From NCBI GenBank assembly GCA_947507875.1, contig CANNQP010000004.1:1-64000 (forward strand): a stretch of DNA of 64,000 nucleotides. The letters are read 5' to 3'. The notes below the pieces were generated by a model, which saw only the letters and a list, made by a program, of their open reading frames with translations, did not search any database and was not told the DNA's origin. The DNA is from Verrucomicrobiaceae bacterium (lineage in GTDB: Bacteria; Verrucomicrobiota; Verrucomicrobiia; Verrucomicrobiales; Verrucomicrobiaceae). Positions within the stretch are counted from its first letter, which is position 1. Each line of letters begins with the position of its first letter. The position numbers and the translations under genes are program-made. Positions 1-10,159 of the stretch are shown piece by piece.

Positions 1-261
1 CACGATGCCCTCGTAGTCGAGATAAGCCCCAAGCGGCCCCTTGTCCTTGTTCAGCTCGTAAGCCTCGTCCGCCTTGAAGCGATGCGGGCAGAAACGGTCC
101 TCTTGCGCATAAATGCCAACCGTGCGGATGCCCAACTCTGTGGCCGCCCGCATCACACGAATGGCAATTTCAGAGCGGTTCGCGACCATCAGCTTCTTGA
201 TCGGACGGATCGAAGAAACTGCGGTGATTTCGGCTTTAGCGGCGGCGGACTTCTTGGACAT
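1..261 (-). CDS. pyc: Pyruvate carboxylase / biotin carboxylase N-terminus (partial, runs off left edge)
   Basis: Reverse translation from the ATG at 261 reads MSKKSAAAKAEITAVSSIRPIKKLMVANRSEIAIRVMRAATELGIRTVGIYAQEDRFCPHRFKADEAYELNKDKGPLGAYLDYEGIV, the canonical biotin carboxylase N-terminus; the HRFKADEAY...YLD.EGIV pattern favours pyruvate carboxylase. Confidence 0.85.
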   Translation of the reverse strand, partial: MSKKSAAAKAEITAVSSIRPIKKLMVANRSEIAIRVMRAATELGIRTVGIYAQEDRFCPHRFKADEAYELNKDKGPLGAYLDYEGIV

Positions 262-379
262 GGCGAGGGTTTTTGAAAAAGGGAGCAGGTCGAATACCTG
301 GAAAAAGGCGCGCGATTCTCCACACTAGTCTTAGCTTTGCAAGATAGGAACTCAGCAGGAACGAAAGAGGACACAAAAA

Positions 380-405
380 AGCCTCCAGGCTCTTGCCTGA
401 AGGCT
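380..405 (-). terminator. Rho-independent terminator downstream of sdhB
   Basis: AGCCTcCAGGC-TCTT-GCCTGaAGGCT stem (one mismatch), flanked by AAAAAA on the + strand (T tract on -). Confidence 0.75.
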
Positions 406-429
406 ATTTCGATAGAGCCGATGAACGAG

Positions 430-1218
430 TTACTCTCCGCCCTCGGCGCGCTCTTGATGACCGATAAGAGATTCTTTCACGGCAGCAACGGCATAATCGC
501 GATTCAGCTTAGTGATCCAGCGAACGCTGATCTCCTTCGGGCAGGCAGCTTCACACTCATAGTGGTTAGTGCAGTTGCCAAAACCTTCTTTGTCCATCTG
601 ACGCACCATGGCGATGGTGCGGCGATCTTTCTCAGGCTGCCCTTGCGGAAGTGAATTGAGCTGACCTGCCTTGGCAGAGACGAAGAGCATCGCACTGGCA
701 TTTTTGCAGGCAGCTACACAAGCACCACAACCAATGCAAGCCGCAGCGTCCATAGCTGCGTCGGCGACTTCTTTCCCAATCAAGATAGCATTGGCATCAG
801 GCGCTGAACCGGTGCGGACCGTGACAAAGCCACCCGCTCGCTGGATTCGATCAAAGGCTCCACGATCCACGACCAAGTCTTTGATCACAGGAAACGCAGT
901 TGCACGGAAGGGTTCAATCCAAATGGTGTCGCCAGTGCGGAATTTGCGCATGTGAAGCTGGCAAGTCGTCGTAGCCTTCTCAGGGCCATGAGGCACGCCA
1001 TTGATTGTCATGGAACACATGCCACAAATGCCTTCGCGGCAATCATGATCGAAAGCGAAGGGCTCCTCGCCTTTGGCAATGAGACGTTCATTGACGATGT
1101 CCATCATTTCCAAAAAGGAAGCGTGATCAGGGATATCCTGAGCTTCGATGTCTTGGAAGTGGCCTGAATGACCACGATTTTGACGCCAGACTTTGAGGTG
1201 AAGATTGAGAAGAGACAT
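430..1218 (-). CDS. sdhB: Succinate dehydrogenase/fumarate reductase iron-sulfur subunit
   Basis: 262 aa; [19 protein letters not shown] [2Fe-2S] motif and [15 protein letters not shown] / [10 protein letters not shown] cluster motifs; directly downstream of sdhA. Confidence 0.95.
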   Translation of the reverse strand: MSLLNLHLKVWRQNRGHSGHFQDIEAQDIPDHASFLEMMDIVNERLIAKGEEPFAFDHDCREGICGMCSMTINGVPHGPEKATTTCQLHMRKFRTGDTIWIEPFRATAFPVIKDLVVDRGAFDRIQRAGGFVTVRTGSAPDANAILIGKEVADAAMDAAACIGCGACVAACKNASAMLFVSAKAGQLNSLPQGQPEKDRRTIAMVRQMDKEGFGNCTNHYECEAACPKEISVRWITKLNRDYAVAAVKESLIGHQERAEGGE

Positions 1219-1257
1219 GGGCCTAGAAAAAAGAAAATTTGTTCAGATCAGAATCTC

Positions 1258-3174
1258 TTATTTGTAGCTTCGAACGCTGAGATGCACCTCTTCGAAGCTC
1301 AAAGGCTCTTTGTTCAGAGTGGGCTTGGAGAGGTCTCCGGTGTATTGCCAAGCGGCAGAATAACAGAAACTTTCATCATCACGCTTTGCTTCACCATCGG
1401 GATACTGATGTTCAGTGCGGAAATGGCCACCACAGCTTTCTTCGCGATGAAGAGCATCCTGACAAAGGAGCTCGGCGAACTCCATGAAGTCGGCGACACG
1501 ACCTGCTTTTTCGAGTTCGGGATTGCAGGCTTCGCCTGAACCAGGAACGATGACACTGCTCCAGAACTCTTCACGAAGCGCAGGAATTTTGCGCAACGCC
1601 TCTTCAAGACCCTCTTTGTCGCGCGCCATGCCGCACTTATCCCAAACGAGAAGACCAAGCTCACGATGGAAGCTGTCCACACTGCGCTTGCCCTTGATAC
1701 CGAGGAACTTGCGAGTGCGCTGATTCGCCTCTTCTAATGCTTTTTTGAATTCAGGATGCTCGGTCGTGATACTACCCGGATTCTGGGTGACAAGGTAAGG
1801 AGCAATGGTCGTCGGGATGACAAAATAACCGTCCGCAAGCCCCTGCATCAGCGCTGATGCCCCAAGGCGATTGGCACCGTGATCTGAGAAGTTGGCTTCA
1901 CCAAGCACATGCAGCCCAGGTAGGTTGCTCATCAAGTTGTAGTCCACCCAAAGTCCACCCATCGTGTAATGCACGGCAGGATAGATGCGCATCGGTTGTT
2001 TGTACGCGCTTTCTCCGGTAATGCGCTCGTACATATCGAAGAGGTTACCGTAGCGCTCAGCAATCGTCTTTTGACCAAACAGCTGAATAGCCTCTGCAAA
2101 ATCGAGATAAACACCACGACCGCCAGGACCGACACCACGTCCTTCATCACACGCCTCTTTAGCAGCACGTGAGGATATGTCGCGAGGGGCGAGGTTACCA
2201 AAGCTGGGATATTTGCGCTCCAGGTAGTAGTCGCGGTCCGCCTCAGGAATCTGAGCCGGAGGCTTGCCTATATCTGCGGCCTTTTTGGGCACCCAAACAC
2301 GGCCATCATTGCGCAAAGACTCCGACATCAACGTGAGCTTGCTTTGATAGTCACCGCTCACAGGAATGCAGGTCGGGTGAATTTGGGTGTAGCAAGGATT
2401 CGCAAAGTAAGCTCCCTTTTTGTGGGCTCTCCAAGTTGCCGTGACGTTGCACCCCATGGCGTTGGTGGAGAGATAAAAGACGTTTCCGTAACCTCCAGTA
2501 CACAGAAGCACGGCGTCTCCTGCATGGGCTTCGATTTGACCAGTCACCAAATTGCGCGTGATGATGCCTTTGGCATGGCCATCCACAACGACGACATCGA
2601 GCATTTCGGTGCGCGGATACATGGTCACGCCACCGCGATTGATTTCTTTGTTCAGTGCGGAATAAGCCCCCAGAAGAAGCTGCTGACCAGTCTGACCGCG
2701 AGCGTAAAAGGTTCGGCTGACCTGAGCTCCGCCGAAAGAGCGGTTTGCCAGACCACCGCCATATTCGCGAGCAAAAGGAACCCCTTGAGCTACGCATTGA
2801 TCGATGATGTTCACGCTGACTTCGGCGAGACGATGCACATTGGCCTCGCGAGCACGAAAATCACCACCTTTGACGGTGTCATAAAAAAGACGATGAACGC
2901 TATCTCCGTCGTTTTGGTAATTCTTGGCAGCGTTGATGCCCCCTTGAGCGGCAATGGAATGAGCACGCCGAGGACTGTCCTGGAAGCAGAAGCATTTCAC
3001 TTGGTAGCCCAGCTCGGACAGCGTGGCAGCGGCGGAGGAGCCAGCAAGACCGCTTCCGACGACGAGCACGGTGTACTTGCGCTTATTCTTGGGATTAATG
3101 AGCTTGGAGTCCTGCTTGTGCTTGGACCACTTCATGGCCATCGGGCCGGAGGGAATCTTGGAGTCTAGTGCCAT
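1258..3174 (-). CDS. sdhA: Succinate dehydrogenase/fumarate reductase flavoprotein subunit
   Basis: 638 aa; [15 protein letters not shown] motif, [49 protein letters not shown]. Confidence 0.95.
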   Translation of the reverse strand: MALDSKIPSGPMAMKWSKHKQDSKLINPKNKRKYTVLVVGSGLAGSSAAATLSELGYQVKCFCFQDSPRRAHSIAAQGGINAAKNYQNDGDSVHRLFYDTVKGGDFRAREANVHRLAEVSVNIIDQCVAQGVPFAREYGGGLANRSFGGAQVSRTFYARGQTGQQLLLGAYSALNKEINRGGVTMYPRTEMLDVVVVDGHAKGIITRNLVTGQIEAHAGDAVLLCTGGYGNVFYLSTNAMGCNVTATWRAHKKGAYFANPCYTQIHPTCIPVSGDYQSKLTLMSESLRNDGRVWVPKKAADIGKPPAQIPEADRDYYLERKYPSFGNLAPRDISSRAAKEACDEGRGVGPGGRGVYLDFAEAIQLFGQKTIAERYGNLFDMYERITGESAYKQPMRIYPAVHYTMGGLWVDYNLMSNLPGLHVLGEANFSDHGANRLGASALMQGLADGYFVIPTTIAPYLVTQNPGSITTEHPEFKKALEEANQRTRKFLGIKGKRSVDSFHRELGLLVWDKCGMARDKEGLEEALRKIPALREEFWSSVIVPGSGEACNPELEKAGRVADFMEFAELLCQDALHREESCGGHFRTEHQYPDGEAKRDDESFCYSAAWQYTGDLSKPTLNKEPLSFEEVHLSVRSYK

Positions 3175-3226
3175 AACAGCCTTGGTGTGACAGGATTAAC
3201 AGGATGAAAGGAAAACGCAGAAAAAA

Positions 3227-3937
3227 TCAACCACCGTAGCCCAGCAGCCAAATGGCGATTGGGATCGAACAATTGCCAACCAAGATCAGGGTGGCATAAG
3301 CATGACCCAAGGTTTTGAAAAGCGGTGCTGTGCGATGGGTGGTCAGGCCGAGTGTCTGAAACAGACTGCTCACGCCGTGGCTCAGGTGACTGTAAAGTAA
3401 CGCCATGGCGATGATGTAAAAAATGGATGCAGGAGCCCAGGAAAAGCCATCAATCACCATTTTGTAAACATTGTGGACAGTTTCACCATGAAGCTGGGTT
3501 TTATAAGCATCACTGTTGTAGTCATTACCCACGCGAACGGTGAAGTGAAGGAGGTGATAGACAACGAACGCTAAAATTGTCATGCCGCTCCAGATCATGG
3601 CACGAGATGACTTGCTAGAAACCTGGGCTTTGTGCTGCCCATAAGGGTCCTGGCGGGCAGATCGATTTTGCTTGGTCAATTGAACTGTGGCTAGAATATG
3701 AATGGCAACCGCTGCCAGCAGTCCCAGACGTGCGATCCAAACCCCACCGCCATGCAAGGACGTCTGGAGCATGTGTCCATATTCATTGATCGCGTCAGGA
3801 CCTGCAAAGATGAGCAGGTTTCCGATCATGTGGCCTAGCACAAAAATCACCAGAACGGCACCCGTCAGGGCAACGAGGATTTTTTTGCCAATGGAAGAAG
3901 CATAAAAACGAGAGAGAGAGTCGAGAACAGCGCTCAT
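3227..3937 (-). CDS. sdhC: Succinate dehydrogenase cytochrome b subunit (b558-type, single membrane subunit)
   Basis: About 236 aa from the internal ATG at 3937; multiple TM segments, SSIGKKILVALTGAVLVIFVLGHMIGNLLIF; heads sdhCAB. Confidence 0.9.
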   Translation of the reverse strand: MSAVLDSLSRFYASSIGKKILVALTGAVLVIFVLGHMIGNLLIFAGPDAINEYGHMLQTSLHGGGVWIARLGLLAAVAIHILATVQLTKQNRSARQDPYGQHKAQVSSKSSRAMIWSGMTILAFVVYHLLHFTVRVGNDYNSDAYKTQLHGETVHNVYKMVIDGFSWAPASIFYIIAMALLYSHLSHGVSSLFQTLGLTTHRTAPLFKTLGHAYATLILVGNCSIPIAIWLLGYGG

Positions 3938-4110
3938 GGAGGGAATTTTCCATATGGGCATACGGCTTGTTCAGGCAAGCGGCACGTCGATTTTTACGCT
4001 TAATTTTTTTTGCTGCTTATTGAGCCTGAATCGCATTTATATCTTGCAGTTTTCTTCCCAACCCGGTCATGCATTGCATCGAATGCCCTATCTGAACAGC
4101 TTGGGGGAAA

Positions 4111-5391
4111 CTACTCTAGAAATTCCTCCATCTCAGGAATGCGCGTGAAAGCGATTTTGGTCCCCGAGAAGGCTTTAACTTCATCCGGCAGAAATCCGAG
4201 AGCGACGCTATCACGACCGAAGTGCTGATTCAGATGATCCATCACGCGCGATAGGCGATGCTGGCGCGCCATTTTCTCTTCAGAGATAAGGCGAAAGTTA
4301 CAAAAAAGCTCCATCTGCTTGGGCTGATGCACGCTCTCCAAACCATAAAGTGTGACTGATAGCTTTTTAATCCGAGCCCAGCGCACTTGGCCTAACACGA
4401 TGGGCCACAGCTCAAACAACGCATGCATAAGGGTGTATGTATCTTGCGTTGGCCAAGGCAACCTCATGGCAGCTGCCCCCTGAGCTTTCTCCTCGGTCTT
4501 GACGGAAAGACTAAGCTCGCTGGCATTCCAGTCTTGCCGACGCAAGCGACTGGCCGCTTTGGAAAGCAACCGACGCGCAACAACGGCAGCCTCGGGAGGA
4601 CACCGAAACTCAGGGGATAAAACATGGCTATGCCCCATACTGCGCGATTGTTGCGGAAACGCCCCTAAGTCATGACCATGCAACTCTTGCCAAAAGCGAT
4701 CCCCCCCTACCCCACCCCAAACCGCATGGAGTTCTGCGGGTGTCGCATGCCATAGATCCTGCACCGTCAAAATCCCCGCAGCATGCAATCGGGGCTCCAT
4801 CCGACGACCTATTCCAAACAGGTCCGTCAGATCCCACCCCATCAGGGCATCGGGTAGATCAGCGATGTGCAACACCGTGAGTCCATCAGGCTTTTTCAGA
4901 TCACTGGCAATTTTCGCTAAATAGCGGTTAGGGGCTATACCCATCGAGCAGGTGATGCATTCTCCGAGTCTTTGACGCAATCCCCTTTTGATTTGTCGAG
5001 CTAAGTCCAACGCAGACGCTTCACTTTGACGTGGCGGGTCCAGAAGCAAGCCCATTTCATCAATCGAGGCGACCACTTCAATCGGATAATAGCATTCAAT
5101 CACCCTTTTGATCTGCTCATGAAATTCGACATACTTGGAGTGGTCGGCTTGCACCAAGATCAACTCAGGACATCTTTGGCGTGCTTCGCCGATATTGGTT
5201 CCTGTCTTGATGCCAAAGCCTTTGGCCTGATGGCTAGCTGCAATCGCACAAGTGCTATCCGAGATCACAGGAACCACCGCCACGGGTTTACCCCTCAAAC
5301 GAGGGTTCAGCTGCTGCTCGACGCTAGCGAAGTAGCTGTTTAGATCCAAAAATAACCATCGAAGGGGTGATGATGAACACGATTGCTTCAT
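4111..5391 (-). CDS. Y-family DNA polymerase (UmuC/DinB-like, ImpB/MucB/SamB family)
   Basis: 426 aa; FLDLNSYFASVEQQLNPRLRGKPVAVVP, catalytic SIDE, SMGIAPNRYLAKIASDLKKPDGL. Confidence 0.9.
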   Translation of the reverse strand: MKQSCSSSPLRWLFLDLNSYFASVEQQLNPRLRGKPVAVVPVISDSTCAIAASHQAKGFGIKTGTNIGEARQRCPELILVQADHSKYVEFHEQIKRVIECYYPIEVVASIDEMGLLLDPPRQSEASALDLARQIKRGLRQRLGECITCSMGIAPNRYLAKIASDLKKPDGLTVLHIADLPDALMGWDLTDLFGIGRRMEPRLHAAGILTVQDLWHATPAELHAVWGGVGGDRFWQELHGHDLGAFPQQSRSMGHSHVLSPEFRCPPEAAVVARRLLSKAASRLRRQDWNASELSLSVKTEEKAQGAAAMRLPWPTQDTYTLMHALFELWPIVLGQVRWARIKKLSVTLYGLESVHQPKQMELFCNFRLISEEKMARQHRLSRVMDHLNQHFGRDSVALGFLPDEVKAFSGTKIAFTRIPEMEEFLE

Positions 5392-5418
5392 GTCATCTAA
5401 ATTAGCAGCATTGAAATG

Positions 5419-5432
5419 AGTTCAAATGAACA
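5419..5432 (-). promoter_or_regulatory. LexA-like SOS box upstream of the Y-family polymerase
   Basis: On the - strand TGTTC-ATTT-GAACT, 28 bp upstream of the polymerase start; near-perfect inverted repeat GTTC-N4-GAAC. Confidence 0.55.
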
Positions 5433-5886
5433 CTTTTCAAAAATTCTCCATTCTGAAACCTCAATCGCTGATTCACTGTCATGATGAAACCAAAATGGGG
5501 AATTTAAATCCTTGATGATCAATGGTTCGATTAACCATAACCCTCATCTTCATATGCACCCTGATCTAGAGCGGCCCGATGACCTGGATGCCGCTTTCAA
5601 AATCAGATCGCTGCGCCATGCGGCTGGCAAGGAATCGTGCAACTCCTGTGCATTCGCTTTCGCCTGATTGGCCAAGCAAAATGAGTCATCCTGTAGATCG
5701 CCCTAGCCGCACACCATTGAGAATCGGCATGCACCTCATGCGGCCAAACCTCATGATGCTCGGTTTAAAAACCACTTCTGCAAAGAAACTGAACTGATCA
5801 CCATGGACAAAATTTGATGAACTTATCAATTTAAACGATAGCCCGAAAGCATGAGAAGAAGAGTCCGTTAGGGCATTCCACACTCG

Positions 5887-7110
5887 ATGTTCATTTCATT
5901 CCCCCACAGGCTAGACCTCAGGATTTGGATAGTGCTCCATGCCATGCTGGTGACCACTTTAGCCAGTGAAATCTCTGTGCAAAAACTAGCAGACCTAATG
6001 GCAGACCGCTCACAGGGCACTGCAAGACAAGTCGCCAGAAAAATGGCCCTTCAACTGATGGGACAACAATCCCTTCTCAAAGGAAAAGCAGTCGTAAAGA
6101 TTGAGGGTTGCACAGTCGCTTGGGCCATCGTGAATCCCGAGCCAACTCAGGTCTTTCACACGGATGGCACCTTGCTTGGTAAAATGACACCACTGGGAGA
6201 CGATGGCTTACAAGTCTTGATTCAAACCTTTCCCAACTTCACGGAATTTGGCTATCAAATCGTATCATCAGGCCCTCCCAAAGCGCGAGGAACACTGCGC
6301 ATCGAACATTATGAGCGCGCAAAAGAAACGGAACCTAACGCAGACCTTCCACATGGAACTCTGGAGAAGTTTTCATGGGAAGAGAGCCACATTTACCCAC
6401 GCACCCAAAGAACCATCACCGTTTATATTCCAAAGAATTACACCAAGGGCGACGAAGCCTGTCTGATGGTTTGGCAAGATGGCAGCCGACATGCAGACCC
6501 CAACGGCACGCTGAGAGTAAGCACCGTTTTTGATCACCTGATTCATCAAAAACAAATGCCCGTGACGATCGGTGTTTTCGTGGATCCTGGAAGAAAGCTG
6601 GACCAGGAGGCGTCGGAGAAACCCGCCAACCGAAGCTTGGAATACGATAGTCTAGGCGAGACTTATGTTCGCTTTCTTCTCGATGAAATCCTACCGGAGA
6701 CGGAAAGAAGATTGGGGGTCAGGTTCAAAAAGACACCTGAATCACGTGCGATTGCTGGAGGCTCATCGGGAGGCATTTGCGCGTTCACTGCAGCATGGGA
6801 ACGCCCCGATCAGTTTAGTAAAGTTCTAGCTTGGGTAGGTAGCTTTGTCGATATCCGCGGAGGAAACAGCTACCCTTACCTCTTAAGGATCACCGAAAAA
6901 AAGCCTCTACGCATCTACTTGCTGGCTGGCACTCACGACTTGGACAACACATTTGGTCATTGGCCTTTAGCAAATCGGATGATGGAATCGAGCCTCAACT
7001 TCATGGGTTACGATCATCGAGTAGAATGGACTCCCTGCTTTCATGGTAGCAAGGGGATGGCACCAAACCTTCCCAACGCCCTACGCTGGCTATGGCGTGA
7101 TGTTCAATAA
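5887..7110 (+). CDS. Alpha/beta-hydrolase esterase (Fes/IroE-like putative esterase), probable secreted protein
   Basis: 407 aa; nucleophile elbow AIAGGSSGGICAF, GVFVDPG, C-terminal FHGSKGMAPNLPNALRWLW. Confidence 0.8.
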   Translation: MFISFPHRLDLRIWIVLHAMLVTTLASEISVQKLADLMADRSQGTARQVARKMALQLMGQQSLLKGKAVVKIEGCTVAWAIVNPEPTQVFHTDGTLLGKMTPLGDDGLQVLIQTFPNFTEFGYQIVSSGPPKARGTLRIEHYERAKETEPNADLPHGTLEKFSWEESHIYPRTQRTITVYIPKNYTKGDEACLMVWQDGSRHADPNGTLRVSTVFDHLIHQKQMPVTIGVFVDPGRKLDQEASEKPANRSLEYDSLGETYVRFLLDEILPETERRLGVRFKKTPESRAIAGGSSGGICAFTAAWERPDQFSKVLAWVGSFVDIRGGNSYPYLLRITEKKPLRIYLLAGTHDLDNTFGHWPLANRMMESSLNFMGYDHRVEWTPCFHGSKGMAPNLPNALRWLWRDVQ

Positions 7111-7145
7111 AAACCACGGTATGTCTTCCGACATGCCCGTGGTTT
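7111..7145. terminator. Bidirectional terminator-like hairpin between convergent esterase and hpf
   Basis: AAACCACGG (7111-7119) pairs with CCGTGGTTT (7137-7145); inner ATGTC/GACAT stem also perfect; lies between convergent genes. Confidence 0.75.
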
Positions 7146-7179
7146 CTATTATCGTGGGACCAAACAAAAGAACCGCTTA

Positions 7180-7764
7180 TTATTGACGATCTTCCGGTTC
7201 GATCACTCCATAATCGCCGTCCTTGCGTCGGAATAGAATGGCTAGCTTATGGGAAGCTTGATTGTGGAAAACAACGAAGGGGCGATCGCTCAATTCCAGA
7301 TCCATAATGGCTTCATCTGTGTAGAGGGGACGCACCTTGTATTTCTCATTGTGTACGTAGGAAGTTTCCACCTGCTCTTCTTCCGTATGAATGGCCTCCG
7401 CATGAATCACTTTTTCTTCAATGTGACGAATGCTTCCATCTTTACGGGGGCGATGACTCTTCAAAAGACGGGTTTTGAATTTGCGCATTCTCCGTGCGAT
7501 TTTGGAAATCGATTCATCAATGGAAGCATAGATGTCTTCCGTCGTGCTCTTGACTTCGATAACGATATGGTCAGCACAGAAAAGAATGATTTCAGCAATT
7601 TGCCGGTGATGCTGAACATCTAGAACCACTTTGGCTTCAATGATCCGCGGATAGTCGAGGTGCAGTCCCTCAATCTTTTTATGCGCGTAATCACGAATGG
7701 CTTCAGTGATGTCGAGATGCCGTCCAGTGATGACAATCGGTAGGTTGACGTTGTGCTTTTGCAT
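7180..7764 (-). CDS. hpf: Ribosome hibernation promoting factor, long form
   Basis: 194 aa; N-terminal VITGRHLDITEAIRDYAHKKIEGL and C-terminal EAIMDLELSDRPFVVFHNQASHKLAILFRRKDGDYGVIEP (long-HPF dimerisation domain). Confidence 0.95.
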   Translation of the reverse strand: MQKHNVNLPIVITGRHLDITEAIRDYAHKKIEGLHLDYPRIIEAKVVLDVQHHRQIAEIILFCADHIVIEVKSTTEDIYASIDESISKIARRMRKFKTRLLKSHRPRKDGSIRHIEEKVIHAEAIHTEEEQVETSYVHNEKYKVRPLYTDEAIMDLELSDRPFVVFHNQASHKLAILFRRKDGDYGVIEPEDRQ

Positions 7765-7808
7765 GGTGTTTATCCTCCTCGGTTGGGGGTGATTTTTTGA
7801 AAAAAAGA

Positions 7809-8594
7809 CTACATGGTAAAATCCTCACCCAGATAAAGCCGTCGAGCTTCTGGGTCATTGACGAGAAATTCTTTACTGCCATGACGTCTTACTTGGCCTT
7901 CATAAATGAGATAGGCACGATCAACAATGTTCAGTGTTTCGCGTACATTGTGATCGGTGATAAGAATGGACAATCCTGCACTTCGTAGCATTCGAATAAT
8001 CTCCTGAATTTCACTGACAGCAATAGGGTCAACTCCGCTGAAAGGTTCATCCAACATTAACAATTTAGGCTCTGTTACGAGACTTCGTGCAATCGTTAGC
8101 CGCCTCTTTTCCCCCCCCGAAAGGGTGAGTGCCAAGTTATCGGCCACATGATCAATCCCAAATTTCTCCATAAGCTGTTGGCACTGATCTGCGCGCTGCT
8201 TAGGGGTAAAGTTCTGCGTCTCCATAACCGCGAGAATATTATCCCGAACCGTCAAGCGACGGAAAATCGATTCTTCTTGAGGGAGATAACCCATGCCTAG
8301 CCGCGCACGCTTAAACATCGGTTGATCAGTCGCATCAGAGCCATCGAAAAACACTTTACCTCCATTCGGCCTGACCAAACCGACAATCATGTAGAACGTC
8401 GTTGTCTTCCCTGCACCGTTAGGCCCTAGCAAACCGACAATTTCACCCTTTTTGACCTCAATATCTACCCCATTCACTACAGTGCGCCCATCGTAGATTT
8501 TTTTTAACCCTTCGGTGTGCAAAAGTTCTCCCCGTCCCTCAGAGGTTACCCTCGTGTCATGTTGTCGTTGTAGAGATGAATCCTCAATGCCCAT
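7809..8594 (-). CDS. lptB: LPS export ABC transporter ATP-binding protein
   Basis: 261 aa; GPNGAGKTTTFYMIVGLV Walker A, LSGGEKRRLTIAR signature, LMLDEPFSGVDPIAV. Confidence 0.95.
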   Translation of the reverse strand: MGIEDSSLQRQHDTRVTSEGRGELLHTEGLKKIYDGRTVVNGVDIEVKKGEIVGLLGPNGAGKTTTFYMIVGLVRPNGGKVFFDGSDATDQPMFKRARLGMGYLPQEESIFRRLTVRDNILAVMETQNFTPKQRADQCQQLMEKFGIDHVADNLALTLSGGEKRRLTIARSLVTEPKLLMLDEPFSGVDPIAVSEIQEIIRMLRSAGLSILITDHNVRETLNIVDRAYLIYEGQVRRHGSKEFLVNDPEARRLYLGEDFTM

Positions 8595-8662
8595 AAAAGA
8601 GAAATGGTTGGCTCGATTTTCTAAAGATTTAGCGACTCGTAAATCTGGTCAAATTTTGGTCA

Positions 8663-9625
8663 TTATCTTTCCTCTTTAGACTGAATCTGACCTCCTCCCA
8701 AAATGACTGTGCGAGATGGACGATTCGTGGACAATTTACCGCTTCGATCAAATATCATGACGGTGTCTGAAGTCGTTGCAACGTGCATGATGTTTCCTTT
8801 CTGCACTTGAGGAAAATCACTGAGAGTTATTTCCCCTGTTAGACCGTTGTAATCTAATCGTTTGCAGCGTCCCTGCTGAATATCTCCCTTGGGGTCTCTT
8901 TTCTCAATCACGACCATGGGACCACGAGCAATCGCTTTTTCAATTGGTGGCGCTTTATCATCCCCTTTCTTGGCATTCACAGAACCGGGGAGCTTTTTCT
9001 TTGCCCCCGATTCATTCTTCATCATGTAATAAATCTCCAACTCCTGACATTCGATGTAAAAATCAGGGTGCCTAGCGCGCACGTTCCCAGAATAAAGAAA
9101 AACCCCCTTTTTCAGATCAAAGTCTGTTCGTTCCGCGTCGATTACGCCCATCGGCGTGCCACTAGAAAGCTTCGAAGCATTTTCAAGGTTCGGCAAAGCT
9201 CCAGGCACTGGACCTTGCGGTGCAGACTGACTGGAAGAACCTGCTGAGGTCGCATTAGAGGCTGGTAGATCAATGGATGAAGGAGCCAAATTGCCTTGCA
9301 TCTGCGGAAGAACGGCACTGGCCGCAGCTTTGGCAGCTTCGAGCACTTCCGCTCGCCCTTGGGGTGAATCCGTCGCGAATTTAGCGGCTTCGGTCACACT
9401 AGATGGCAGCTTCTGGATGAGTTCCTTCGCCGCCGATTTAGCTTGCTCTAATTCACCAGATTTCTGCACAGCCTTTAAACGTTCTGATGCACTCCTAAGC
9501 TGCTGCTTCGAGTCTAACGTTGATGACGAAGGCGCAGGAGCGGGACTGGTTTCCTGGGCATAAAGCTCTTCGATGTCATTCAAGACAACGCAGAGGAAAA
9601 TCAAAAAAAATCGAAATACCATCAT
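8663..9625 (-). CDS. LptA/OstA-like periplasmic LPS transport protein with long Ala/Ser-rich N-terminal extension
   Basis: 320 aa; signal peptide; VIDAERTDFDLKKGVFLYSGNVRARHPDFYIECQELEIYY is OstA-like; located between lptC-like and lptB. Confidence 0.75.
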   Translation of the reverse strand: MMVFRFFLIFLCVVLNDIEELYAQETSPAPAPSSSTLDSKQQLRSASERLKAVQKSGELEQAKSAAKELIQKLPSSVTEAAKFATDSPQGRAEVLEAAKAAASAVLPQMQGNLAPSSIDLPASNATSAGSSSQSAPQGPVPGALPNLENASKLSSGTPMGVIDAERTDFDLKKGVFLYSGNVRARHPDFYIECQELEIYYMMKNESGAKKKLPGSVNAKKGDDKAPPIEKAIARGPMVVIEKRDPKGDIQQGRCKRLDYNGLTGEITLSDFPQVQKGNIMHVATTSDTVMIFDRSGKLSTNRPSRTVILGGGQIQSKEER

Positions 9626-9640
9626 GTCGGGAAAGTCATC

Positions 9641-10159
9641 TTAATTGTCAGATACCTTGTTTGAAGGCTTGGGTGTATCTTTTTCAGTCTGGAAAATTAA
9701 AGTCCTCACTTTGCCAACCATAGACCCCATGGATGTTTCTGTATCAAAAATGAGGCTATCGCCTTCGGTTTGCATATCGGCTCGCAGCACTTGGCAACGG
9801 CCGTCACTTCTCAAAAGCTTATCGTTCAGGTGGTAATATGCCGTCGGCATTTGCAGACGAAGGTCTTGTTTCTGATTTTCTGCAAAGACCTCAATAACGG
9901 TTTCGCCAGCCTTCAATCTTACTTCATCGATTCGAACTAGTGTCTCCGTATAAAATTGCGAGGCTTTGCGCCCATCTTGATTGAATGTCGGCACAGTGAC
10001 ATGACGGCTAACGAAACCCGCAGGCAGCATTTTTGCAATGCTAGACAGGCTAGCATTTTCACCTGCATTTTGACCCAATCCGCCCACAGCTCCAAAAGCC
10101 AAAGCCAGAGCACTTAACGCGAAGCATAGCGATTGAAGTTTCATGAGAATAGCAGTCAT
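9641..10159 (-). CDS. LptC/OstA-like LPS export accessory protein
   Basis: 172 aa; N-terminal hydrophobic segment, AYYHLNDKLLRSDGRCQVLRADMQTEGDSLIFDTETSMGSMVGKV; start overlaps the kdsA stop (ATGA); synteny. Confidence 0.6.
   Translation of the reverse strand: MTAILMKLQSLCFALSALALAFGAVGGLGQNAGENASLSSIAKMLPAGFVSRHVTVPTFNQDGRKASQFYTETLVRIDEVRLKAGETVIEVFAENQKQDLRLQMPTAYYHLNDKLLRSDGRCQVLRADMQTEGDSLIFDTETSMGSMVGKVRTLIFQTEKDTPKPSNKVSDN

Noticed and set aside
2344-3168. 274-aa + strand ORF antisense to sdhA
   Set aside because: sdhA on - strand is unambiguous; the antisense frame has no recognisable domain.
4111-5391. Polymerase as a type VI secretion ImpB protein
   Set aside because: The ImpB/MucB/SamB name clash often causes this label, but the sequence has clear Y-family polymerase motifs.
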